NCBI GenBank assembly: GCA_019096065.1
Contig: JAGUCH010000005.1
Span: 7,068,001-7,132,000, forward strand
Length of the DNA stretch: 64,000 bases
From: Paracyclopina nana
Lineage: Eukaryota > Arthropoda > Copepoda > Cyclopoida > Cyclopettidae
Direction: 5' to 3'
The position numbers and the translations under genes are program-made. Numbering within the stretch: the stretch's first letter is position 1; every line of letters starts with the position of its first letter. Below are positions 1 through 9,042 of this stretch, piece after piece. The notes under the pieces were generated by a model. The model saw only the letters and a program-made list of their open reading frames with translations. It was not told the origin of the DNA and ran no database searches.

Positions 1-1380
1 CAGCATTACCGTGTTTAACTCCAGCCTGGTGAACCACTTCAAAGTCATAGTTGGAAATGGTGTCGAGCCATCGGCCCAGCATACCCGTGGGGGCCTCCAT
101 GGAGCGGATCCAGAGGAGGGCCCGATGATCGATGCGCAAGATGAAACAGCGATGTTGCAAATAATACTTGAACTGTTTGATGAAGATTATTACGGCCACC
201 AGCTCGCCCTGGTTAGCGGAGTAATTGCTCGGAGCCGCATTCAGCTTCTTGGCGCCGTATAAAATGACCCTCTCCTTGCGATCCTGAACTTGGGAGAGAA
301 CTCCTCCCACTGCCCTGTTTTCCTGCAAGAAGTCGGTGTCCAAGATAAAGGGGTTAGGTGAAGCAAAATCAGGGTAAGCCAGCACGGGCGCCGAAGTCAG
401 TCTGCGCTTGAGCTCATTGAAGGCGGCCTGGAACTCGGGAGTGGGCTGGAAGACGTGGTTATCGCTGGTACCGTCATCTTTGGAGAGCTTGTTGGACAAG
501 GGTGCCGCAACATGTTGGTACTTTTCAATGAAGGATCTTTAATAATTGGCCTTGCCGAGGAATATTCGTAGTTGCTTCCTGGTGTTGGGCAGTGGCCACT
601 CGTGGATGAGATCGATGTATGCCGGCATGACCTCGAGGCCTTGCGGGGTGACAACATGTCCTAGGTATGTTACCCTGGATTGGAACAAGTGGCATTTGGA
701 TGGCTTCAGTAGGAGCCCCGCCTTCTCGTGGGCTTGCAGCACCAAGCGCAGGTTGCGGAGGTGGGATTCAAAGTCGGTGGAGTGAACCAGGCAGTCGTCT
801 AGGTAGGGCAAGGCGACATCCCACAATACCCCCTCCAGGACCAGCCGATTGAGGCGACTGTATGTCTTGGGCGCATTGGTGAGGCCAAAAGGCATCTTGA
901 GGAAGGCATAGGAGCCATCTCCCGTGGAGAAGGTGGTCTTTTCGTTTCGACGTCCTCTGCTCGGATGGGGACCATGTTAAAGGCACCTACCGCATCTAAT
1001 GTGGAGAACACCGTCGAGCGGGCCAACCGGCTGAGATTGTCCTTGACGTCACCGATGGGGTGCGAGTCGACCACAGTGGCCTTGTTGAGTTCCCTATAGT
1101 CTACACACCATCTCAGCGTCCCGTCTTTCTTGCGGACGTGAAAAAGAGGTGCGGACCAAGGAGAAGTGATGGGCGTGATGACCTCTTCGTCCAGCCATTT
1201 CTTAATCTGTTCCCTCAGGGAAGCCTCGAGGTTTGGGTTGATAGGCCGTCGATGGATGTTGATGGGCTTCGTTCCTGGTTTGAGGTCGATAGCATGTTCG
1301 ACCAGCTTGGTCTGCCCCATGCGACCGTCAAATGAAAAGGCCTTTACATGAGCGGCGAGCAAGGTGGCGGCCTGGGCCAA
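1..1380 (-). pseudogene. pol: Reverse transcriptase and RNase H of element 1 (broken)
   Basis: This segment would copy element RNA into DNA. The RT palm is recognisable: fingers region with WCVDY, first catalytic Asp in STLDA, then MPFGL and the YLDD catalytic box (around position 800). RNase H continues to base 1, including a DTDF start and a final VVHQAG motif. Two lesions are visible. The frame changes near 945-955, just after the AEDV motif. A single in-frame TAA lies at 539-541, where a tyrosine codon is expected in the LGKANY motif. Beyond that stop the same frame stays open to the window edge. I infer a dead copy. Conservation outside these breaks suggests it is not very old. Confidence 0.85.
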
Positions 1381-1384
1381 CCGC

Positions 1385-2260
1385 TTAGTCCCCCTTGAGT
1401 ATTTCGTTGTCTTTCAGCTTGAAGGTGTCGATAATGAAGTTGACTTGCTCATAGCGTCGGGTTGTGTTGGAGTCACTCGCAACGGTGGACGCGCACCGAG
1501 GGGGTGATCCCAGGTCTGCCGGGGACATCGGTTCCTTCGTAGCTGCGGAGAGTGCCGTAGACCACCCCACCCTTCAGCCGGAGCGGGTGATCCATGGGAT
1601 TCAACACCCCGACCGCCAGGTTTCCGCCGGCCTTCGGTTGGACTAAGGCGACGCTCCAGGGTGCCAGCTGTGTCTGTGCGGCAAACTGAGGCTCCGCCTT
1701 GAGGGCGGCGGCCCGGGTGGACCCGTGAGGCCAGTGGGTAGCTACTGCGGCCACCAGGGTGACAGTGCCGGCTGGAACGTTGACGGGTTGCAAGATACGG
1801 ACTTCGTACTCCTCCTGGCCCGAAGCGGGTTGAAGGGCACCCACCAGCGTTTCCCGTGCACCCGGAGGGTCCCCTGGGAGTGAAGCTGGTCGATGCGATG
1901 ATGGCTCAGGAACGGCCCCAACAGGTTGAAATCCATGGAGAGGTTTCGCACCACTGCAGGGCGGATTGAGAAAGAGTGAGGATGATTGCCGAGCTGCACT
2001 CGCAGTGGCTGCCGCAACTCCCCCAGGACCTGGAGACGTTGTTGCGCATGGGCGGTGCCCACGGCGGGCATGTCTGGCATGGGCCGGAGGTCATGCGGGA
2101 GAACTCCGAGGCGACGGGCGAAATTCTCGGAGATGCACGTGCGCCAGCTGTTGCAACTGTCGACCAGGGCCCTGGCCTTGATCCTGCCGATGCGGATCGG
2201 GACCTGGGCCACGAATTGTTGGTGGCTGGCAATATGGTCGAGAGCTGCTAATATGAGGGA
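1385..2260 (-). pseudogene. Retropepsin and protease-RT linker of element 1 (broken)
   Basis: The aspartic protease segment lies at about 1900-2260, with a hydrophobic run before the catalytic motif ALVDS and a following CISENFARRLG stretch. The catalytic triplet reads D-S-C instead of the usual D-S/T-G, so the conserved glycine is replaced. This alone would be expected to impair the enzyme. The linker then runs through 1473-1844 and shifts frame near 1475 and again near 1385 before joining the RT segment. The reading frame is open upstream of a GTG at 2212 with no obvious ATG, as expected for an internal part of a polyprotein. Confidence 0.75.
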
Positions 2261-2672
2261 AGATGGGGGGACCCGGCTGGAGCTCTCTTCAACAGGGTCG
2301 AGTCGTTTCCCAGTGCCGAGTTGTCTGAAGCTTCGGATTCGGGCTCCTCCCCGGACTCGGCCTCGTGGATTTCATTGACTCGCGGCTTCTTGCTGGTTTT
2401 GCCGGACGGCCCTCGCCGATCGGAAGGGCCTTTTTGGTCGGAGGCCCGCCTTCATCCTCGACCTCGAGAGGATTGACCTTGTTTTCCTTGGTCCTTATTG
2501 AGGGAGGTCGCATGGGCCCACTTGTCCACCTTGGGATCGTAGAGGCTGTTGCGCTTATCGGACTCAAGGGTCCTGCACTCGCTCTTGCGGTGACCCTTGC
2601 TGGTAATGACTCCCAGGCCCAGGAGTCATAGCAGCGACGAGGCCTTTGCCCTGCCCCAATGACAGCCAGCAC
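2240..2672 (-). pseudogene. Nucleocapsid-like end of element 1 Gag (frame-disrupted zinc knuckle)
   Basis: The strand carries both halves of a CCHC zinc knuckle but in different frames. A CYD start reads in the frame of the 2289-2672 open stretch, and a GHRKSEC end reads one frame over, at about 2575-2600. The rest is proline- and charge-rich and resembles a gag-pol junction. The most likely meaning is a small indel inside the knuckle. Programmed frameshifting is possible but no slippery heptamer was recognised. The function inferred from the motif is packaging of element RNA. Confidence 0.55.
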
Positions 2673-3685
2673 TCAGCTTGGCTGGCATCTTCTAGGGTGT
2701 CGGCCATGGTGGAGAATTTATGTCCGGCGATGCCCATGACCACGTCCTTACGATGCAGCTTGGTCACGAACATGCGGATCAGGTCAGGGTAGGTTTCGAC
2801 TTCCTTGGCCAACTCTGGTTTAGCGCGGACGAGGATGCTGCGCAGCCTGGCGTGCCACTGCGGAATCCCTTCATCGGAGCGCTGGTGAGCCGTCTCGAGG
2901 GCAATGCGGGCCACCTGAGAGGACGTGGCCGTGACGAAGAACCTCTCGTAGGCATCGAGCAGGTGCTTGAGAGTGAAGCTTTCGTCCGTCAAGAACAGGT
3001 CCACCTCGTTGATGGTGCGGAGGGCCGCGCCCACCATGGCATGTTTGACCTCCAGCTTCTTGGTAGCCTCAGTGTCCTTGGACCCCAAGAAGGTGGCCTC
3101 CACATGGAGGCGGAAGGTGAGCCACTTATCGGCTTCCGTGTCTTCAAACTTCTCAAGTTTGCGCTTGCGCCCCGTGCGGGCAGCGGCATTCTCGGCCTCG
3201 AGGCGGCGAGTGTTGATCTCCAGGAGGCGTAGCTTGGACTCCTGCTGGCGAGCCTGCGCATCAGCCTGCCGCTGGGCCTCCATGGACCTCAGAAATTGCA
3301 GCAGCATAGCCTGCGAGAGGCCGTCGGTGCCCGGGCTGGCGCCAGCCGGGTTGGCCTCGGCTGGTAGGGGTGGCGGATCCTCCCTGGCCTCGGTGCGGGG
3401 TCGTGCCCCAGCGGCAGATTCGGTGGTTGTTTCAGGGCCCCGAGGAAACCCGAGGGGGTTTAGGCCCAGCCAGGTCCCAATAGCGGGCCCTTGGGCTCCG
3501 AGGTTGCTGAGGTCCACCTCAAAGCGTTGTTTGAGCACGGATGGGTCATTTCCCGGTTCATGGCTATCCGGGGACGTGCCGAGTCCCTCATATGCAGAGG
3601 TATGAGGGGGAGATGGACCGACAGGCATGGCGAGTGAGCAGTGGCTACAGAAGCGAAGGAGTTTAGGCTCAAGGCCCGTGTTCAT
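2564..3685 (-). CDS. gag: Gag-like capsid protein of element 1
   Basis: The open frame extends upstream to an ATG at 3844. I prefer the ATG at 3685 (protein start MNTGLEP), because a TATA box lies at 3795-3803 and would place transcription start between the two. The N-terminal third is proline-, glycine- and glutamate-rich. A long predicted coiled coil follows, rich in Gln, Ala, Arg and Glu, around the QAQRQADAQARQQES stretch. After that comes a helical capsid-like domain with the sequence TFRLHVEATF and a WHARLRSIL stretch, in the style of Ty3/gypsy Gag. It ends just before the disrupted zinc knuckle. It would form the particle shell. Because pol is broken it could only act in trans. Confidence 0.65.
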   Translation of the reverse strand: MNTGLEPKLLRFCSHCSLAMPVGPSPPHTSAYEGLGTSPDSHEPGNDPSVLKQRFEVDLSNLGAQGPAIGTWLGLNPLGFPRGPETTTESAAGARPRTEAREDPPPLPAEANPAGASPGTDGLSQAMLLQFLRSMEAQRQADAQARQQESKLRLLEINTRRLEAENAAARTGRKRKLEKFEDTEADKWLTFRLHVEATFLGSKDTEATKKLEVKHAMVGAALRTINEVDLFLTDESFTLKHLLDAYERFFVTATSSQVARIALETAHQRSDEGIPQWHARLRSILVRAKPELAKEVETYPDLIRMFVTKLHRKDVVMGIAGHKFSTMADTLEDASQAECWLSLGQGKGLVAAMTPGPGSHYQQGSPQERVQDP

Positions 3686-3794
3686 AGCAAGTGAGTGAAT
3701 ATTTACCGAGAGTGGCGTAAAAAGGCGCAAGAGCAGGGGTGTAGCAACTTGGAGTGAATCCAAAGCACTGTAGCTTTTCCCCCTGGTACTCTGT

Positions 3795-3803
3795 CTTTTA
3801 TAG
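3795..3803 (-). promoter_or_regulatory. TATA box upstream of element 1 gag
   Basis: On the minus strand the sequence reads CTATAAAAG. It lies about 110 bp upstream of the preferred gag ATG at 3685 and well downstream of the 5' LTR. It would give an internal leader of roughly 80 nt. Comparable boxes precede ORFs in the other two LTR elements in this window. No transcript evidence is available. Confidence 0.45.
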
Positions 3804-3844
3804 CCTCTCTCGTCCCCTATGCAGCGACCGCTCACCCACAGCAT

Positions 3845-4868
3845 CCGCTGCAGTTTTCTGACCCTCGGGGAATCATTTTAGTGCAGCGATTCAAGATTGT
3901 TTGTGCGATCCGGTCCCGCTGGGAGATTTTGACGATCGTTAAACAAGAGGTTGTTTGGAGCGACTACTGCGCATGCGAGAATAATGGCTTTTAGTGCGTT
4001 GACAGACAATCTCACTAATTGCCTTGCACATGTGAAGCGCAGCATGCAGCCCTCATAAAGGGGCCAGTTTTATGGCTTGTTTATTTGCTCTCCTTTTGCC
4101 TCGCTGCAAGATGGCCAATACGTAAATTGCAGCAGCAATTGTGCGTTGAATGCATTGGGAAGGACTGGCTCTGGCACTCTGACTGATAAGATCTTGGGTC
4201 ACTGCCTTAGGGGGGTTGCTGACCCGCCCTGTGTGGCTTGGGCGACCGCGGCCTCAAGGCCGCCGCTCGTGAGGTGCATGGGTGTGGCCGACCTGGCAGT
4301 TTGCTGCGCAGGTATTCGAATTGAGTTGGGAGCAGAAAAATGAGCGGCGGATCGATCGTGTTGATTGCATTTGTTTATTAGCATTCGTAATGCATGTACA
4401 GTGACTAGTTATAATGTAGCGGCTCGTTGCATCTTTCTGCCGAGTGATGCGCCCTTCCGTGCACCCGTGTGTGGAACCAGGGGGCACAGCATCCGCACTC
4501 TGTGTCTCTGTGGACGACTCGGGTGACGGGATCTACTGCCCAAGTTGCTCCCGCTTGTGGGCTTTGGTAGCCTCGGCTACCGTAGCCTCAGCGAGGGTGA
4601 GGTTGATGTTCGAGGCATACTTCCAGCCGGAAAGCGAGAGCGGTGGTCACAACCCCAGCAGCCTTGAGCCTTGGAGGGGAGGTGTAGGGGATGTTCGTGG
4701 CATGCTTTCAGCCTGAATGCACCAATATTATTGCTTCCTGTTCCCGGTCTTGATCTGGTCGTTGTCGAAAACGACCTCCTTGTATGAACTTCCCGGGAGT
4801 GGAAGAGGGAGCGAAGGCGTCACGTGTGTTGCAGTACTCGAAGAGTTGTCCTCAGCACCGTGCCAATT
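3845..4868 (-). other. Leader of element 1
   Basis: About one kilobase between the 5' LTR and gag. I see no conserved protein in either direction. The composition is intermediate and there are CpG-rich stretches. A short hairpin (GTCGTTGTCGAAAACGAC) lies around 4758-4775. Confidence 0.4.
4848..4866 (-). other. Candidate primer-binding site of element 1
   Basis: Immediately inside the LTR, the minus strand reads TGGCACGGTGCTGAGG after a two- or three-base gap. It starts with the TGG that pairs with a tRNA CCA end, as expected for a minus-strand primer site. I could not assign the tRNA. Confidence 0.4.
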
Positions 4869-5060
4869 TGTAGGGGTTAGAACACTCCTTAGACTAACGC
4901 GCTACGCCGTATTAACTTGTAAACCTTACTGTGTATTGGAGAGTATATTGTCGAGCTGTTTGCTCGAGCATGGTCGTGTATTTACTGCCCGTATACAACA
5001 TAGTAATCGCCCCGGGAGGGAGGCGAGAGCGCAGGCACGCAGGCTCGGGATCCTGCTACA
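4869..5060 (-). repeat. 5' LTR of element 1
   Basis: 192 bp with TGTAG and CTACA termini, the TG...CA ends expected of an LTR. On the element strand it begins TGTAGCAGG, the same nine bases that begin the element 3 LTR at 58006. The partner LTR lies outside the window, so the boundary is inferred from termini and from the adjacent primer-site candidate. Confidence 0.6.
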
Positions 5061-5147
5061 TACCTGGTCCAATAAGTCTGCAACTCGCAATCAATTTAGT
5101 TCTACAAATTCTGCAAGTCCAAGGCTATTAGGTAAGAAAAATTAGAA

Positions 5148-5345
5148 CAAAGCGGCCAACAATTTAGCAGCCATCTATTTTCAAAAGAGTGAAGCAATAA
5201 AATGTAAAAAATAACCTTTATTTTGTATGCGGTATTACGTAGTGCGCGGCCAACAATTTAGCAGCCATCCATTTTCAAAAGAGTGAAGCAATAAAATGTA
5301 AACTAGGTAAAGGCGTCCATAAATGGACAGCGGGGGGCGGGCCTA
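5148..5345. repeat. Duplicated repeat with GTAAAGGCGTCCATAAATGG end
   Basis: A segment starting GCGGCCAACAATTTAGCAGC occurs twice in direct orientation, about 99 bp apart (5148 and 5247). The two copies are joined by an AATAACCTTTATTTTGTATG stretch that recurs at 8715. The right end, with its GGGGGGCGGGCCTACGG terminus, recurs at 47370-47418. This is a dispersed short repeat family with no coding capacity. Confidence 0.6.
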
Positions 5346-5481
5346 CGGTTTTGAGCAAAAGTTTGTATTAATTTTGTACCATCATAACTATTAATTATTT
5401 TTATCTACCGGCAGCCGAAAATCCCTGATAAGGTTTCGATTACAAAATAGTTCTCATATTATTTATCTTCCAGGCTAACAC

Positions 5482-5860
5482 ATAATAAGCCATTGGAGGG
5501 ACAAACTTTTCGCTAGATGGCGCTTTTTGGGCAAGTATATTTGGAAAAACTGCCGTGCGCAAAACTTGTCACGTGATCAGGAGCGGAAATTTGATTGGCT
5601 CACCAGCGAAGCCAGGCTAGAAAAAATCGGTTTCAGCAATGAAAAGCTTGGAAATTTGTGTGAGTTGCACATGGTTTTATGGCTTGAAAGGGTGCCATTT
5701 TATCTGTAGATTATGTCATTTTAATAAAGTTTTAAGAATTAGGGCACCAAAAGTTAAAACAGCCTATTTGTGATCGCCAATGTAGTGCAGCCATGTCAAA
5801 TTTACTTGCTCAAGTTTCCTGGCTAGATAGCACTGTGAATCTAGCAACTTTTTTTTTTCT
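5482..5860. repeat. Dispersed 380-bp repeat, copy 1
   Basis: Begins AATAAGCCATTGGAGGGACA and is clearly homologous, in the same orientation, to 29105-29480. It contains a CACGTGATCA site and a GCTAGATGGCGC motif near its start, with a related motif near its end. No conserved protein is encoded. The small ORF inside is not preserved between copies. Confidence 0.75.
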
Positions 5861-6150
5861 ATCCAAGGTTGGTTGATCTAAGGACTATATGTTCTCATAG
5901 TAGATCCAAGAACTGTTTGTCTTGTCGATCCAAGTACAGTTCATTTTTCTTATCTAACAAAATTCATGTCAGTCCTGGTCTATCCAAAGACTATGTGTTA
6001 TAACAGTCGATCCAAGGATGATCTGTCTCGTCAATCTGGGGACTGTCCATAGCAGTAGTTGATCCATGGATGATATATTTTGTCAATACAAGGCCAGTTT
6101 GTCGTAGTCTATCCACAGATGATCCATTGTCGATCCAAGGGTAGGAGTCC
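5861..6150 (-). repeat. Cluster of GTCGATCCAAGGAC motifs, reverse orientation
   Basis: About eight degenerate copies of a GATCCAAGGAC-type core spaced roughly 28-35 bp apart. The same motif in the opposite orientation forms clusters at 7195-7440, 48060-49130 and 51290-51935. It resembles a short-motif array in a transposon subterminal region. No protein is encoded. Confidence 0.65.
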
Positions 6151-6261
6151 ATAGAAGCCACAGACCCGCCAAGTGAGCATGTGTTGACTTGGGTCACTTT
6201 ATGATGGATCAAAATAGTAGGTCGAGTCCATATTTGAATTTCAACCTGGGATTTTTGGTGA

Positions 6262-6345
6262 TTGTTAGAGAAAAATGAATCCCTATCACCCTCAACAAAA
6301 GTTAGACCCCGTGACAAATCCCTGATAGGTCAGTAATAATTAGAG
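6262..6345 (+). repeat. 80-bp dispersed motif, copy 1
   Basis: Begins TTAGAGAAAAATGAATCCCT. It recurs at 52757-52840 in the same orientation and at 48493-48545 in reverse. In each place it sits near a cluster of TTGGATCGAC motifs, so it may be part of the same mobile family. Confidence 0.55.
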
Positions 6346-6419
6346 AACCTCGCAAATAGCTTATTCCACAAATTTCTCCAGCCAAGTTAGATGAATAATC
6401 AATAAATTAATTGTTTCTG

Positions 6420-7920
6420 ATTAACCCTCTCAGTCATAATTGAAAAGTAACTGTCCACATTGGAACTAGTAAATTATTTGGGAGCCCTGTGTGTATACTT
6501 TCAGCAGGCAACCTGAAATTTGGCAAGTGCATTCCTCTCCTCATCGTGCATGATCATTATTGGTGCCATTTCTTGATTTTCTGCCAAATGACAGACTTTC
6601 ATTTTTCTCTGCTCCCAATTAACAAAATGAGCTGAATTTATTGATTGTGACTTTTATTTTGCCAGGGCTACAATTTGTATTAGCAACTTTTTTCCTGATT
6701 CTGATCCCCAAGGGTACTTCTTTATAAGCATTTTTAGTATATTTGCAATATCTCCAGTAGGCCTTAGCCAAATAAGCTGATCACTGTGACAACACTGACT
6801 ATGCTAGTCTTTCTGATTACACAAAAGACGCTGGATGATGTAAGAGACATTATTGGACCAATCAAAATCAGGTGCATATTTGCTATGACCAATCAGAAGT
6901 AAGTATTTTGTTGCGAAACGAGACAATTTTTTTAAGGGTCGTGTTAAGCATAAAGTTTATCATATTTTGCAAAACAAAATCTCTGCTTCATCTTTTGAGA
7001 CATTTTCCGCGAAGAAGATTATGAAGCAACATTTTTTAAAAGCCTACAAAACGATGGGTTTATTGATGAACATATTGAAAAGCTCAATTTTATGGTGGCT
7101 TGTACTTTTGCACCAAGAAAATGTCATGCCGCTCTTACTTCATCTAGCCTCTTAAGATTACACTGTACACATTAAATATACAGAGTAGCTGATCTGGATG
7201 AACACTTTGAAACTGATAATGGGTGGCCATACTTGTATTGCCTAGAACATACAATAGTGTCTCTAGATAGACTACAACAGATAGTCCAAAGATTGACAGT
7301 AAAAACTTAGTCCTTGGATTGACAAAACAGAACTGTCCTTGGATCGACTGCTCTGATGTAGAATAGTCCTTGGATTTACAGTTGAAACATACAGTCTATG
7401 GATGGGCTAGAAGGATGTATATGATTTGCCACCCCCAAAGATATTATGTTATTCTAGTCTATCAAAGGATGATCATAACAAAAACATGCCATGGGCCTAC
7501 AATTTTGAAGAATCACTTAAGGGTAAAAATGATACTTATAAAGTTATGGGGAATGCAAAATTAGGGCTCCATGCTAAAATTAACTTCATTTGGCCAAGGC
7601 TTGCTAGAGATATTGTAAATATACTAAAAACGCTTGGTACAAGTACCCTTACCAAATCAAAAAAAAGTCATTAATACAAATTGTAGCCCTGGCAAAATGG
7701 GAGCCGCACATAAAAATTCAACTCTTTTTGTTTCTTGAGAGCAGAGAAAAATAGAAGTCTGTCATTTGGTGGGGAAAAAAATGGCCCAAATAAACATCAT
7801 GCACTATTGGGAGAGGAATGCACATGCCAAATTTCAGGTTGCCTGCTCAGTATATGCACAGGGCTTACAAATAATCATACTAGTTCCAATGTGAACGTCT
7901 CCTTTTCATTTGATTCTGCT
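6420..7920. repeat. Long imperfect inverted repeat (arms 6420-6790 and 7570-7920)
   Basis: The left arm and the reverse complement of the right arm match over about 350 bp, including GCAGGCAACCTGAAATTTGG and TTTTAGTATATTTGCAATAT or one-base variants. The central 780 bp holds a TTGGATCGAC cluster (7195-7440) and AT-rich DNA. The arms differ by substitutions and small indels. This is probably two inverted copies of one repeat, or a foldback transposon. Coding potential is poor. Confidence 0.65.
7195..7440 (+). repeat. Cluster of TCCTTGGATCGAC motifs, forward orientation
   Basis: Five or six degenerate copies of TTGGATTGAC/TTGGATCGAC at 25-35 bp spacing, the reverse complement of the motif at 5861-6150. 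Confidence 0.55.
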
Positions 7921-8480
7921 AAATGTGGAGGGTGGGCCTTCGGCCCACTCCCTAATTACTATGTAATGGCAAGCCTAAACCTGCCCTAAAGTGTTCAATT
8001 AAGTAGAAGATAATTAGATTCCCGCTAAATGTGGAGGGTGGGCCTTCGGCCCACTCTCTAATTACTATGTAATGGCAAGCCTATGGCCTGCACTAAAGTG
8101 TTCAACTAAGTTGCAGATAATTTGATTCCGCTAAATGTGGAGGGTGGGCCTTCCGCCCACTCCCTAATTACTATGTAATGGCAAGCCTATGGCCTGCCCT
8201 AAAGTGTTCAATTAAGTAGAAGATAATTAGATTCCGCTAAATGTGGAAGGTGGGCCTTCGGCCCACTCCCTAATTACTATGTAATGGCAAGCCTACAGCC
8301 TGCCCTAAAGTGTTCAATTAAGTAGCAGATAATTTGATTCTGATAAATTTGGAGGGTGGGCCTTCGGCTCACTCCACAATTACTATTTAATGGCAAACCT
8401 ACAGCATACCATTGAAGCTTCATGTTAATTGGCAGGCCTCGCGGCCTGCCCTAAAGTGTTCAATTAAGTAAGTAGCAGAT
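7911..8480 (+). repeat. Five-copy 105-bp tandem array with a hairpin core
   Basis: Units start at about 7912, 8017, 8124, 8230 and 8335. Each carries a GGGTGGGCCTTCGGCCCAC palindrome followed by ACTATGTAATGGCAAGCC. The palindrome is the same one that ends the tRNA-derived SINEs of this window, so the array looks like an amplified SINE tail. The last copy is the most diverged. Confidence 0.8.
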
Positions 8481-8502
8481 AAAATTGAGGATTAAGTATG
8501 TG

Positions 8503-8722
8503 TCTCAGGTGGCTCACTGGTAGAGTGTCTGGCTGCAAAACAGACTGTACCAGGTTCAAATCCCGCAGGGGTCAGAGGAATTTTTCCATTTTTCTGGACC
8601 ACAATTTACTTCCTGGTCGATATCCTGGTACAGTTTCCTGGTACAGTTTCCTGTCTGGAAATTGGATTCTGACATAGGTCACAGCGAAATGTGGGGGGTG
8701 GGCCGAAGGCCCGCCCCCCAAA
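8503..8722 (+). mobile_element. tRNA-derived SINE, family 1 (full length)
   Basis: The head has pol III internal promoter boxes: TGGCTCACTGGTAGAG resembles box A, and GGTTCAAATCCC matches box B about 40 bp later. The body contains ATTTACTTCCTGGTCGA and the tail ends in a GC-rich palindrome (8688-8722). Related heads or bodies lie at 49905, 50070-50385, 50457, 50935 and 54648. The tRNA part does not fold cleanly, so this is a retroposon and not a tRNA gene. Confidence 0.75.
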
Positions 8723-8729
8723 AATAACC

Positions 8730-8860
8730 TTTATTTTGTATGCGGTATTAAGTAGTGCGGGGTATTAAGTATTGTGAGGTATTCGCAAGTGTGCGGTATT
8801 ATGTAGTGTGCGGTATTTTGTAGAGTGCAGTATTTAGTATGCAGTAATTTTTGCAATTAT
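8730..8860 (+). repeat. GTGCGGTATTNAGTA minisatellite, array 1
   Basis: About seven degenerate copies of a 15-16 bp unit. The unit is the same as the subrepeat in the termini of the transposon at 16763-17341. Further arrays lie at 10565-10855 and 11300-11425. Confidence 0.7.
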
Positions 8861-9042
8861 AATTTTGTTTGCCGATTTGTCTCCGTTTATTCAACTTAAC
8901 ATGAATAAAAAATGTTATTTGAGCACTTTTTGTAAAGTAAAAATCCCAGGCAAAATTCCCACTCGATTTACAAATTTTGCTCAGCTATTTAATTAGCTTG
9001 TTATACAATAAAATGTTCACATATGCAAACAAAAATTTCATT

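Larger units (their letters stand above)
1..5060 (-). mobile_element. Decayed Ty3/gypsy-like LTR retrotransposon (element 1), 3' end outside window
   Basis: Read on the minus strand, the order is 5' LTR (4869-5060), leader, gag, retropepsin, reverse transcriptase and RNase H, the last running off the left edge. Chromodomain, integrase and 3' LTR are not in the window. The coding region is GC-rich against AT-rich flanks. It is broken by several frame changes and one in-frame TAA, so this copy cannot be autonomous. It is related to element 3 at 57.8-64 kb: the RT segments are clearly similar and both LTRs start TGTAGCAGG on the element strand. Family assignment (Ty3/gypsy by pro-RT-RNH order and the YLDD box) is secure. 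The lineage within it is not. Confidence 0.88.

Noticed and set aside
2289-2672. Programmed frameshift between gag and pol of element 1
   Set aside because: The frame change falls inside a zinc knuckle and no slippery heptamer was found. Decay is simpler, given the other breaks in this copy.
4077-4343. Small plus-strand ORF in the element 1 leader
   Set aside because: No domain, no homologous partner in element 3, and a length expected by chance.
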